A DNA stretch of 64,000 nucleotides from Rhizobium brockwellii (GTDB lineage: Bacteria; Pseudomonadota; Alphaproteobacteria; Rhizobiales; Rhizobiaceae), in contig NZ_CP053439.1 in assembly GCF_000769405.2 (NCBI RefSeq), positions 4,014,501 through 4,078,500 on the forward strand, in the 5' to 3' direction. Below, piece by piece: positions 18,210 through 25,905 of this stretch; position 1 is the first letter of the stretch; each line of letters begins with the position of its first letter. The notes below the pieces were generated by a model that was given only the letters and a program-made list of their open reading frames with translations, made no database searches and had not been told where the DNA came from. The position numbers were made by a program, and so were the translations under genes.

Positions 18210-19343
18210 TTAAAAGGATGTCGGGCGCGGCATCGGCACCGGCACGTTGGCGATCGCTCCCGCGGTATCGCCGCGCGCCATTTTTTCCGGCTGCGCAGCC
18301 GGCTGCGGGTCCTGGCCAGGAATGAGGCCGGCAAAGACGAATTGCGGATCGTGGTCCATCGGCTGAATGTAGGGTGACTGCACCCTCATGCGGCCGACCT
18401 CATCGCGCGTTTCGCTGCGCACTTTGGCGCCCTTGGCGCTGCAGATATCGGCGCTGATGTCGGTCACCTGGTCCTGTCCCACCCCGTAAGGTCTCAGCGA
18501 ACCCAGCGTGTCGTTGCTGGCAGGCTGGGTGGTGAAACCCTTCTGCAAAAGGTTCGCTGTCGCATCGGCGCGCGCTGCAAGGCTGTCGGTGCCGAGCACG
18601 ACGGAGACCAGCGTGCGGCCGTTGCGCGTCGCCGAGCCGATCTGGTTGAAGCCCGAGGCGCAGATGAAGCCGGTCTTCATGCCGTCGGCGCCGGCGAAGC
18701 GGCCGATCAGCATGTTGAGGCTTGGCACGTTCTGCTGGCCGGTGGTGAAGCCCTCCAGCGAGAAATAACCGGCATATTGCGGAAAATCGCGGCGCAACGC
18801 CACCGTCAGCACCGCAAGGTCACGCGCCGTCGTATACTGCCCCTTGCCGGGCAGGCCGTTCGGATTGACGAAATGCGAATCCGTCATGCCGAGCTTCAGC
18901 GCCTCGCCGTTCATTCGCGTCACGAAGCCTTCCTGCGTGCCGCCGATGGCTTCGGCGACCGCGACCGCGATGTCGTTGGCCGATTTCACCATCAGGATCT
19001 TCAGCGCGCTGTCGAGCGTCAGCTTCTGGCCCGGCTTGAAATACATCTTGGCAGCCGGCTGCGCGGCGGCGCGCTTGCTCATGACGATGGGCGTATCGAG
19101 GCTGATCTGGCCGGCGCGGATCGCGTCGAACACGGTATAGACGGTCATCAGCTTGGTGAGCGAGGCCGGATACCATTTGCGGAAGGCTTCTTCATGCTCC
19201 AGCACGCGGCCGGTCTGCACATCGACGAGAATATGCGGATTGGCCTGGGCGAGCGAAACGGAGCCCAGAAAAACGGCAGTCGCCGCTGATACGAAAGAAA
19301 GCGGCCGCAAGGCAGCAAACAAACGGAAGTGGCGCGTCGACAC
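18210..19343 (-). CDS. D-alanyl-D-alanine carboxypeptidase (PBP5/6 type)
   Basis: A 377-residue S11-family penicillin-binding protein. A signal peptide ends near SLAQA, with mature PHILVDVQTGRVLEHEEAF following. The active-site motifs are SLTK in YPASLTKLMT, SAN in VKSANDIAVAVAEA, and KTG in DGMKTGFICASGFN. It trims the terminal D-Ala of peptidoglycan pentapeptides in the periplasm. It precedes the CobW-like gene, with which it probably shares a transcript. Confidence 0.95.
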   Translation of the reverse strand: MSTRHFRLFAALRPLSFVSAATAVFLGSVSLAQANPHILVDVQTGRVLEHEEAFRKWYPASLTKLMTVYTVFDAIRAGQISLDTPIVMSKRAAAQPAAKMYFKPGQKLTLDSALKILMVKSANDIAVAVAEAIGGTQEGFVTRMNGEALKLGMTDSHFVNPNGLPGKGQYTTARDLAVLTVALRRDFPQYAGYFSLEGFTTGQQNVPSLNMLIGRFAGADGMKTGFICASGFNQIGSATRNGRTLVSVVLGTDSLAARADATANLLQKGFTTQPASNDTLGSLRPYGVGQDQVTDISADICSAKGAKVRSETRDEVGRMRVQSPYIQPMDHDPQFVFAGLIPGQDPQPAAQPEKMARGDTAGAIANVPVPMPRPTSF

Positions 19344-19500
19344 GGTTCGTCCTTCAGATATCAGGAAAATCTCGAAATCCTCCCCTATTTAGCCTATATG
19401 GCTATGACATGGCAAAGGTCATTGACTAAGTAATTTCCACAGCCTCACACCCTTGTGAAGCGATGAAAGATTGTCGAGACTTCATAACAGGAACGCCGAT

Positions 19501-20664
19501 ATGCCGATTTTGAACAGAGCCGCCGAGTTGCAGGACGAGGTCGCCGAATGGCGCCGCCACATCCACGCCCGGCCAGAACTCCTCTTCGCGGTGGAAAATA
19601 CGGCTGCCTTCGTCGCCGAAAAACTCAAGGAATTCGGCGTCGACGAGATCGTCACCGGCATCGGCCGCACCGGCGTCGTCGGCCTGATCAAGGGCAAGGG
19701 CGAAGGCTCCCGCACGGTCGGCCTGCGCGCCGACATGGACGCCCTGCCGCTCACCGAGATCACTGGCAAACCCTGGGCTTCGAAGACGCCGGGCAAGATG
19801 CATGCCTGCGGCCATGACGGCCACACCGCCATGCTGCTCGGCGCTGCAAAATACCTCGCCGAAACCCGCAACTTCAACGGCAATGTCGCCGTCATCTTCC
19901 AGCCCGCCGAAGAAGGCGGCGGCGGCGGCAATCTGATGGTCAAGGACGGCATGATGGAGCGCTTCGCTATCGAAGAGGTCTACGGCATGCACAATCTGCC
20001 GGGCCTGCCGGTCGGCCAGTTCGCCACCCGCAAGGGCGCGATCATGGCGGCGACCGACGAATTCACCGTCACCATCAAGGGCCGCGGCGGCCACGCCGCC
20101 CAGCCGCACCGGACGATCGACCCGATCGCCATCGGCGCCCAGATCGTCGCCAACCTGCAGATGATCGCCTCGCGCAGCGCCGATCCGCTGCGCTCGGTCG
20201 TCGTCTCGGTGACCAAGTTCAATGCCGGTTTCGCCCATAACGTCATTCCGAACGATGCGACCTTCGCCGGTACGGTTCGCACCCTCGACCCCGAGGTGCG
20301 GACGCTCGCCGAGACGCGGTTCCGGCAGATCGTCGAGGGATTGGTCTCTGCCCACGGCGCCGAGGCCGACATCAGCTTCCACCGCAACTATCCCGTCACC
20401 GTCAACCACCCCGATGAAACCGAGCATGCGGTCGCCACCGCCAGCGCCATCGCCGGCGAAGGCAACGTCAACGCCGAGATCGATCCGATGATGGGCGGCG
20501 AGGATTTCTCCTATATGCTGAACGCCCGCCCCGGCGCCTTCATCTTCATCGGCAACGGCGACAGCGCCGGCCTCCACAACCCGGCCTACGACTTCAACGA
20601 CGAAGCCATCGCCCACGGCATCTCCTACTGGGTCCGCCTCGCCGAACAGCGCCTCGGCCTCTAG
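19501..20664 (+). CDS. M20-family amidohydrolase (hippurate hydrolase-like)
   Basis: A 387-residue metallopeptidase of the M20D amidohydrolase group. Metal ligands and catalytic residues appear in GLRADMDALPLTE, HACGHDGHTAML, QPAEEGGGGG and GGEDFSYML near the C-terminus. Family members cleave N-acyl amino acids such as hippurate or indole-3-acetyl conjugates; the substrate here is not determinable. I start at 19501 (MPILNRAAELQDEV), the conserved start. A strong terminator follows. Confidence 0.93.
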   Translation: MPILNRAAELQDEVAEWRRHIHARPELLFAVENTAAFVAEKLKEFGVDEIVTGIGRTGVVGLIKGKGEGSRTVGLRADMDALPLTEITGKPWASKTPGKMHACGHDGHTAMLLGAAKYLAETRNFNGNVAVIFQPAEEGGGGGNLMVKDGMMERFAIEEVYGMHNLPGLPVGQFATRKGAIMAATDEFTVTIKGRGGHAAQPHRTIDPIAIGAQIVANLQMIASRSADPLRSVVVSVTKFNAGFAHNVIPNDATFAGTVRTLDPEVRTLAETRFRQIVEGLVSAHGAEADISFHRNYPVTVNHPDETEHAVATASAIAGEGNVNAEIDPMMGGEDFSYMLNARPGAFIFIGNGDSAGLHNPAYDFNDEAIAHGISYWVRLAEQRLGL

Positions 20665-20672
20665 CAACAATT

Positions 20673-20699
20673 AAGGCTTGGCTTCACGCCAAGCCTTTT
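20673..20699 (+). terminator. Rho-independent terminator after the amidohydrolase gene
   Basis: A 10-bp perfect stem (aaggcttggc at 20673-20682 and gccaagcctt at 20688-20697) with a five-base loop, followed by T residues. Confidence 0.85.
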
Positions 20700-20718
20700 G
20701 TATGCATGGCACTCAAGT

Positions 20719-20795
20719 GGTCCCGTAGCTCAGCAGGATAGAGCACCAGATTCCTAATCTGGGGGTCGCGCGTTCGAATCGCGCCGGGATCACCA
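20719..20795 (+). tRNA. tRNA-Arg (anticodon CCT)
   Basis: A full cloverleaf. The acceptor ggtcccg pairs with cgggatc (one G-U), the D arm is gctc...gagc, and the anticodon stem ccaga/tctgg has loop ttCCTaa (anticodon 20753-20755). The T arm gcgcg-ttcgaat-cgcgc and an encoded CCA end complete it. The gene forms the left border of a small lower-GC island, a common integration target. Confidence 0.97.
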
Positions 20796-20865
20796 TACGT
20801 TTCAATTGCTTAGCCCCAAAGAGAAGGGCTCCCGATTTTCCAGGGGCACACTGGGGGCAAATTGA

Positions 20866-21681
20866 GTGACTGAGACTGCGTCACCGGGGTTATCGAATCG
20901 ATTATCCGACCTCTTCCGCTACAGCGACGAAGAGGCCGCGCGCATACTTCCCTTGTGCGTCCCCCATACGGGCTGGATAGAAAAATATCCCAGCGATGTG
21001 ATTGAGGAAATGGGCGGGACTGCTGACGTCCTTGTCATTCGGCTGCTTGAGCATCGCGCCGATAGATTCCTCAACGCTGAGGAGACTAGGCCACCAACCA
21101 AGGTTGAGCAAAGAAAGTATCTCAAGGCGCTCGACTACCACATCAACTCCCTTACACAACTCCTGACAGGCGTAACGCATATGGACGGTTCGACGGCCGA
21201 TCCCTTCAAATTTCTTGCTCGGGCTCGCGCCAAGGCGGGAGAGGAGGCGAACGGCTGGGAATATCGCGACCGCATACTCAAAGACATTCTGCCGCTACAA
21301 CTCTTCGTCCGATGGCGCCTGCAGACAGATGTAAGGCCAACCCCCGATGAGAAACTTGAAGAGGAAACTAAACGACGGAAGACGTTCCCTCGCTTCTGCT
21401 TTGTCGCCGATCTCCTGGCCGCCTATCAGCGCATCACCGACAAGCCGGGTGCGGCCAGCGTGCACGAGGGGAAACACAGTGAGGTTATCGAATTCATTCT
21501 GCTGGCCGCCAATCCCGTCCTTCGCACGGCGCAGCAGCCACCCATCGAGGCAGAGTCCGTGAAGAAGGATATCCAAGCCATTAAAGCGTTGTGGCGAGAA
21601 CGCATCCGGCCGGAAATGACCTATATCGAACAGGATTGGGGGAAACATTTTCGCATGTTTGACGAAGGAAAAAATCCCTAG
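20866..21681 (+). CDS. Hypothetical protein of the tRNA-linked island
   Basis: A 271-residue soluble protein starting at GTG 20866, rich in charged residues, with no signal peptide or membrane segment. No family is recognised. Features seen are ALDYHINSLTQLLTGVTHMDGS, and a C-terminal half with many Lys/Glu/Arg and EQDWGKHFRMF. It is the first gene after the tRNA, in the position usually occupied by an integrase, but it has none of the tyrosine-recombinase catalytic motifs. Lower GC than the flanking chromosome suggests transfer. Confidence 0.6.
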   Translation: MTETASPGLSNRLSDLFRYSDEEAARILPLCVPHTGWIEKYPSDVIEEMGGTADVLVIRLLEHRADRFLNAEETRPPTKVEQRKYLKALDYHINSLTQLLTGVTHMDGSTADPFKFLARARAKAGEEANGWEYRDRILKDILPLQLFVRWRLQTDVRPTPDEKLEEETKRRKTFPRFCFVADLLAAYQRITDKPGAASVHEGKHSEVIEFILLAANPVLRTAQQPPIEAESVKKDIQAIKALWRERIRPEMTYIEQDWGKHFRMFDEGKNP

Positions 21682-21725
21682 TTCTTCATACGTTCTCGCG
21701 CTAATATGCACTTCATCGCAAACCG

Positions 21726-21938
21726 ATGGAGTTCCAAATGTCGAGCAACAAGCTTCTTCCTATAGGCGAGGTAGTCGAGCGCACGAGTCTCAGCCGCCGG
21801 ACGCTCTATCGGGAAATCTCCGAAAATCGCTTTCCCAAGTCCGTTCAATTGACGGCTCGCCGGGTCGGGTGGCCGGAGGCTGATATTAATGCGTGGATCG
21901 TCCACAAGATCGCAGTTCGCGATGAGGTGGCCGCATGA
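21726..21938 (+). CDS. AlpA-like helix-turn-helix regulator
   Basis: A 70-residue protein (66 if the ATG at 21738 is used) with LLPIGEVVERTSLSRRTLYREISENRFPKSVQL, the typical AlpA/excisionase-like winged-helix signature, ending in WPEADINAWI. AlpA proteins regulate phage or island integrase genes and may act as directionality factors. The stop overlaps the next ORF by ATGA. It supports a mobile-element origin. Confidence 0.88.
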   Translation: MEFQMSSNKLLPIGEVVERTSLSRRTLYREISENRFPKSVQLTARRVGWPEADINAWIVHKIAVRDEVAA

Positions 21939-22123
21939 CCAGCGCCGATCACCAGTCCGGGGAGAGCATTGTTCAGGCCGCACAGTGGCTCATTCATCAG
22001 AACCCGGTGCCTCAGCCAATCATTCCCATTATTCGAGAACGGTTTGGGCTTTCGGCTCTGGAAGCATGCGAGGCCGCTGCTCTGTCGAACAAATACCGGA
22101 TACTGAGGCGCGCCAACGGATGA
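21935..22123 (+). CDS. Small hypothetical island protein
   Basis: A 62-residue ORF overlapping the AlpA-like gene and the next gene by four bases each (ATGA at both ends), which supports real, coupled translation. The sequence WLIHQNPVPQPIIPIIRERFGLSALEACEAAAL looks like a small helical, possibly HTH-like, domain. Function unknown. Confidence 0.65.
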   Translation: MTSADHQSGESIVQAAQWLIHQNPVPQPIIPIIRERFGLSALEACEAAALSNKYRILRRANG

Positions 22124-22977
22124 GCGAGTACATCGACGAGCATGGGGAGATATTCCAGGGCAGCCCGATAGTCAGTCTGACTCAGTATCAGACCGAATGT
22201 CGGAAGCTTGTGGCGTTCAAGCTCAAGACCATTGAGACGGTTACGGCCGATCCCCGCCTTCACCGTGCGCCGTGCGTCCAGGCTATGGTCGTTTATCTCT
22301 CCTTCCTGACAATCGACAAACAGACGCTCCGCGCGACCACTGTATATGCTTCGTCCCTGACATTGATGGCGCGTGGTGGCATCAAATCCGACAGGACGGC
22401 TCGCAATGCCAGAGCACTGCTGATCGACAACGGTTACCTAGTACCATCTGGCACATCCACGAAGGATGGGTGCGTTCGCTATAACGTTGCCAACCCGCGA
22501 GCCGATAGAGTCACAATGCACATCCACGATGCCGTCGAATATCTGCGAGAAAGGGATGCCGATCGGAAGAAGCAGCACCGGAGGAAGAAAGCTATCCGTA
22601 CCAATGTCCCAGTAGAAACTACCACCCTGCAAGAAGTATGTCCCGGCAGAAACTACCAGGATGTCCCGGTAGAAACTACCGACAAATACCATAGAGAACA
22701 CCTTAGAGATTCTTGCTCTGAGGGAAGAGATGATCTCTATAGGCAGAAGGGAGATATCTCATATGCTTCGGCTCATGATGGTCAGGAGGCAAACGTCCCG
22801 CTGCCAATCCCCCACGACGACGACGAAGCTGATCATATGATGGATGCGATCTGCGAAGGCGCGGATATACTTCCTGTCATCCGAAAACGGATGATGAGCA
22901 TGCTCCGGACGGGAGTGCTAACGCCAAACTTGGCGGCGGGGATGATTGGCAGGAGACGGGAGGAGGATGCAGCGTGA
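22120..22977 (+). CDS. Winged-helix protein, putative phage-type replication initiator
   Basis: A 285-residue protein starting at the ATG overlapping the preceding stop. Residues about 55-130 (LTIDKQTLRATTVYASSLTLMARGG then RTARNARALLIDNGYLVPSG) look like a winged helix of the HTH_36 type seen in phage replisome organisers. The middle is basic (DRKKQHRRKKAIR) and the tail acidic, with RMMSMLRTGVLTP near the end. The DNA between these domains contains three 20-bp repeats in different reading frames (22604-22680), resembling the iterons inside the lambda O gene. No helicase motifs are present. The replication role is inferred. Confidence 0.6.
   Translation: MSEYIDEHGEIFQGSPIVSLTQYQTECRKLVAFKLKTIETVTADPRLHRAPCVQAMVVYLSFLTIDKQTLRATTVYASSLTLMARGGIKSDRTARNARALLIDNGYLVPSGTSTKDGCVRYNVANPRADRVTMHIHDAVEYLRERDADRKKQHRRKKAIRTNVPVETTTLQEVCPGRNYQDVPVETTDKYHREHLRDSCSEGRDDLYRQKGDISYASAHDGQEANVPLPIPHDDDEADHMMDAICEGADILPVIRKRMMSMLRTGVLTPNLAAGMIGRRREEDAA
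22604..22680 (+). repeat. Three iteron-like 20-bp direct repeats within the coding sequence
   Basis: Copies at 22604-22623, 22638-22657 and 22661-22680 share the pattern atgtccc-[ag]g[tc]agaaactacc with at most two differences. Copy 3 contains the dyad GGTAG-AAA-CTACC. Start-to-start spacings are 34 and 23 bases, neither divisible by three, so copy 2 is read in a different frame from copies 1 and 3. Selection therefore acts on DNA, as in origin iterons. A-rich sequence and the palindrome AGAGAT-G-ATCTCT follow. Confidence 0.7.
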
Positions 22978-23121
22978 TCCACGTGGATCTTTTTCAGTGA
23001 CCCGACAGTCGCCCTTCAAAGCTCGCCCAAGGTTTGAGGCTCGGGTGGTGGCATTTGTCGGGAGATGATCTCGACGAACCCTCTCTCCCACATCAAGGGC
23101 AAAGCGCGAAAGGAGCGCGGC

Positions 23122-23196
23122 ATGAGAGACTACGACGCCGACCATCTCTTCAACGATGACGAGCTGCTTGCCGACGGTACTCTCAGACAATCATAG
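23122..23196 (+). pseudogene. Truncated or very short ORF with a good ribosome site
   Basis: Twenty-four codons encoding MRDYDADHLFNDDELLADGT and a short tail, preceded by AAAGGAG at a suitable distance. The acidic start reads like the beginning of a longer phage-type gene that has been cut off by the stop at 23194. No family can be named. It may be the broken right end of the island. Confidence 0.3.
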
Positions 23197-23610
23197 GCTA
23201 GCGAGGCCAAGTGTCGCGTTGAGGGCCGCACGACCGGGCTTTGGGACGAAGAAATTGGCGATCAATTGGATTCGTTCAACTGGCTAGTTTTTCAACATCG
23301 GCGTCGATCCCCAGTCAGTTCGCTCAAAATGGACGATCGCGTCTCAGCACAGGTTGCCCCACCGAAAAAGCACTCGGGCCAGAACCGCTGAATCAGGACG
23401 ATCAACGAATATATTCGCAGTCGGTGTTGAGCCGGGCGCAAATCTGCGCACATCGGAGCATATTATCGTAAAGTGGATACAATCACCATAGCGAATTAGC
23501 TACCCTAAATTGAAAACGATCTCTGCGATAGGCGCGCCGGCGTAAGCGGTCATGGTCCAGCCATGCGGAGCCTTTGGCACGGCTACCTCGGCATCCCAGC
23601 CCATAAAGAA

Positions 23611-23625
23611 TGGCACGCTTCTTGC
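23611..23625 (+). promoter_or_regulatory. Sigma-54 (-24/-12) promoter of the eut operon
   Basis: TGGCACG-CTTC-TTGC matches the RpoN consensus TGGCACG-N4-TTGC exactly, with GG and GC separated by ten bases. Transcription would start near 23637, about 100 bases before eutB. This implies an enhancer-binding activator (for example NtrC) and nitrogen-limitation control, logical because ethanolamine supplies ammonia. No enhancer site was confidently identified. Confidence 0.8.
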
Positions 23626-23736
23626 GTTGCTTGGCGTACAGCCGAGCATAATCGGCGGACGCCCACGAATTCTCACAACCGGAAGGTGGGTGAGTTCTCG
23701 GACATTTGGAATGGGCTGATCGACGGCCAGGAGCAG

Positions 23737-25134
23737 ATGACAACATATTCGATCGTTCTAGGACGCGAACGCCATGTCTTTCAGGATCTGAAATCGGTCT
23801 TGGCTTGCGCTTCGCCGCTGAAATCCGGTGACGTGCTGGCCGGGATCGCTGCGTCAAGCAACGAGCGGCGGGTGGCCGCCCGCTACCTGCTCGCGGATAT
23901 GCCTCTCAAAACTTTCCTGGAGGATCTCGTCATTCCATACGAGGTCGACGAGGTCAGCCGACTGATCGTCGACCGCCATGATTGGATGGCATTCGCGCCG
24001 GTATCTCATATGACGGTCGGTGAATTTCGCGATTGGCTTCTCTCTTATGATGCGACCGCCGAAAAACTGCTTGCCATTGCACCAGGCCTCACGCCCGAGA
24101 TGGTCGCGGCGGTCTCCAAGATCATGCGCAACCATGATCTGATCACCGTCGCCGGCAAATGTGAGGTGGTCACGGCCTTTCGCTCCACGATCGGTCTTCC
24201 CGGCCGACTGTCGAGCCGTCTTCAGCCCAATCATCCCACCGACGATCCCGAAGGCGTTGCCGGCTCGACGCTCGACGGACTTCTTTATGGGATCGGCGAT
24301 GCGGTGATCGGCATCAACCCGGCGACCGACAATCTCGAAGCCTGCACAAGGTTGATGGTTCTTTTCGACCGGCTGCGCGAACGGTTCGATATCCCGACCC
24401 AATCTTGCGTGTTGACCCATGTCACCACGTCAATCAAGGCGATCGAGGCTGGAGCGCCGCTCGATCTGGTGTTCCAGTCAATCGCCGGCTCTGAGGCCGC
24501 TAACAAGGGTTTCGGCGTCGATCTCGCCGTACTCAGGGAAGGCCAGCAGGCAGCGCTTTCCATGAAGCGCGGCACGGTCGGAAACAATGTCATGTACCTG
24601 GAGACCGGCCAGGGCAGCGCTCTCTCGGCCGACGCCCATCATGGTGTCGACGAACAGACGGTGGAGGCGCGGGCCTATGCCGTTGCACGTGAACTCAATC
24701 CGTTGCTCGTCAATACGGTGGTTGGCTTCATTGGCCCCGAATATCTTTTCGACGCCAAGCAAATTATCCGCGCCGGGCTCGAAGATCATTTTTGCGGCAA
24801 ACTGCTTGGCGTGCCGATGGGGGTTGACGTTTGCTACACGAACCATGCGGAAGCCGACCAGGACGATATGGATAATCTGATGGTGTTGCTGACTGTCGCA
24901 GGCGTCAGCTTCCTCATCGCGGTGCCTGGTGCCGACGACGTCATGCTCAATTATCAGAGCCTTTCCTACCACGATATTGTCGGCCTCAGGCACCAGTTCA
25001 ATCGTCCGCCCGCTCCGGAGTTCGAAGCCTGGCTTCATCGCATGGGCATGCTTGATCACGCGGGTCGTCTTGCGCCTGCCAGCGCCTCGGGCGCCTTTTC
25101 TCGCAACCTCTTGAGCTACAGGGCATCGGCATGA
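23737..25134 (+). CDS. eutB: Ethanolamine ammonia-lyase heavy chain
   Basis: A 465-residue EutB, the large subunit of adenosylcobalamin-dependent ethanolamine ammonia-lyase, giving acetaldehyde and ammonia. Motifs include RLQPNHPTDDPEGVAGSTLDGLLYGIGDAVIGINP, TQSCVLTHVTTSIKA and MGVDVCYTNHAEADQDDMD. The start MTTYSIVLGRERHVFQDLKS is preceded by AGGAG, though only three bases away. The ORF runs over eutC by ATGA. B12 dependence fits the cobalamin genes elsewhere in the window. No microcompartment shell genes are present, so this is the simple eutBC-permease type. Confidence 0.97.
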   Translation: MTTYSIVLGRERHVFQDLKSVLACASPLKSGDVLAGIAASSNERRVAARYLLADMPLKTFLEDLVIPYEVDEVSRLIVDRHDWMAFAPVSHMTVGEFRDWLLSYDATAEKLLAIAPGLTPEMVAAVSKIMRNHDLITVAGKCEVVTAFRSTIGLPGRLSSRLQPNHPTDDPEGVAGSTLDGLLYGIGDAVIGINPATDNLEACTRLMVLFDRLRERFDIPTQSCVLTHVTTSIKAIEAGAPLDLVFQSIAGSEAANKGFGVDLAVLREGQQAALSMKRGTVGNNVMYLETGQGSALSADAHHGVDEQTVEARAYAVARELNPLLVNTVVGFIGPEYLFDAKQIIRAGLEDHFCGKLLGVPMGVDVCYTNHAEADQDDMDNLMVLLTVAGVSFLIAVPGADDVMLNYQSLSYHDIVGLRHQFNRPPAPEFEAWLHRMGMLDHAGRLAPASASGAFSRNLLSYRASA

Positions 25135-25877
25135 CTCCCTTCGAACGCGATCCGTTTGCGCGGTTCCGCAACGCCACCCGCGCCCGGATTGGGCTTGGAA
25201 GGGCGGGCGACGCCTTGCCGACATCGGCAATTCTCGACTTCCAGCTTGCCCATGCCCGGGCGCGGGATGCCGTGCATGGGCAAGTGGATTTTGTCGCCCT
25301 TGCCAAGCAGCTTGCTCCCGTGCCGACGGTCCGGATTCGGTCTCGCGCCAAAGACCGTACGATCTATCTGGCGCGCCCGGATCTCGGCCGTCAGACCAAC
25401 GCAGCCGATCTCCCGAGCTCAGGCGATCGCTATGATATCGCCTTCATCATCGCAGACGGACTTTCGGCCTCGGCGGTCGAGCACCACGCGGTGCCGCTGT
25501 TTAAGGCATGCATGAAGCGTCTCGGCGGCTTCAGCGTCGCCCCGGTGATATTGGGCGAGCAGGCGCGGGTGGCATTTGGTGATGAGGCAGCCGCAGCGTT
25601 TGGTGCAGAAGTTGCCATCGTGCTGATCGGCGAGAGGCCGGGACTAAGCGTGCCTGACAGTCTCGGCGCCTACATCACGTTCCGACCGCAATCGGGACGG
25701 CGTGACAGCGAGCGCAACTGTATTTCGAATATTCATGCCGACGGGCTCAGCTACGAGGTCGCAGCAGACAAGATCGTTTGGATCGTCCGGGAGGCGCTTC
25801 GCTTGCAACTGACCGGTGTCGATCTCAAGGAAAATGCCGAAGGCGCCATAGAAGCGCTGCCACACCAAGAAGCATAA
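25131..25877 (+). CDS. eutC: Ethanolamine ammonia-lyase light chain
   Basis: A 248-residue EutC, the small subunit that completes the cobalamin-binding site. It shows RIGLGRAGDALPTSAILDFQLAHARARDAVH, VIADGLSA-type and ERPGLSVPDSLGAYITFRP motifs and a conserved RNCISNIHADGLSY near the C-terminus. It overlaps eutB by four bases. It lacks the longer N-terminal extension of enteric EutC, as is usual in proteobacterial two-gene systems. Confidence 0.96.
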   Translation: MTPFERDPFARFRNATRARIGLGRAGDALPTSAILDFQLAHARARDAVHGQVDFVALAKQLAPVPTVRIRSRAKDRTIYLARPDLGRQTNAADLPSSGDRYDIAFIIADGLSASAVEHHAVPLFKACMKRLGGFSVAPVILGEQARVAFGDEAAAAFGAEVAIVLIGERPGLSVPDSLGAYITFRPQSGRRDSERNCISNIHADGLSYEVAADKIVWIVREALRLQLTGVDLKENAEGAIEALPHQEA

Positions 25878-25905
25878 AGTCCAATCTAAAAAAAGGGGAA
25901 CAATC

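Larger units (their letters stand above)
20719..23200. mobile_element. Small genomic-island or prophage remnant next to tRNA-Arg
   Basis: Immediately 3' of the tRNA gene, GC content and codon use fall and gene types change: two genes of unknown function, an AlpA-like regulator and a winged-helix protein with internal iterons. The three regulator/replication ORFs overlap by ATGA, a phage-like arrangement. No integrase is present. The right border is uncertain; a nine-base match to the tRNA end (atcaccata) at 23482-23490 is too short to prove an att site. The element may be degenerate, or may be mobilised in trans. Confidence 0.6.
22978..23736. other. Island border and eutB upstream region
   Basis: About 760 bases without a substantial gene. 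It holds a 24-codon ORF (23122-23196), a short inverted repeat gcgca-aatc-tgcgc at 23436-23449, a nine-base match to the tRNA-Arg 3' end at 23482-23490, and a strong -24/-12 promoter at 23611-23625. Composition rises toward the chromosomal GC level on the right. Confidence 0.6.

Noticed and set aside
23482..23490. attR site matching the tRNA-Arg 3' end
   Set aside because: Only nine bases match, compared with the 15-50 usually shared; kept as a hint only.
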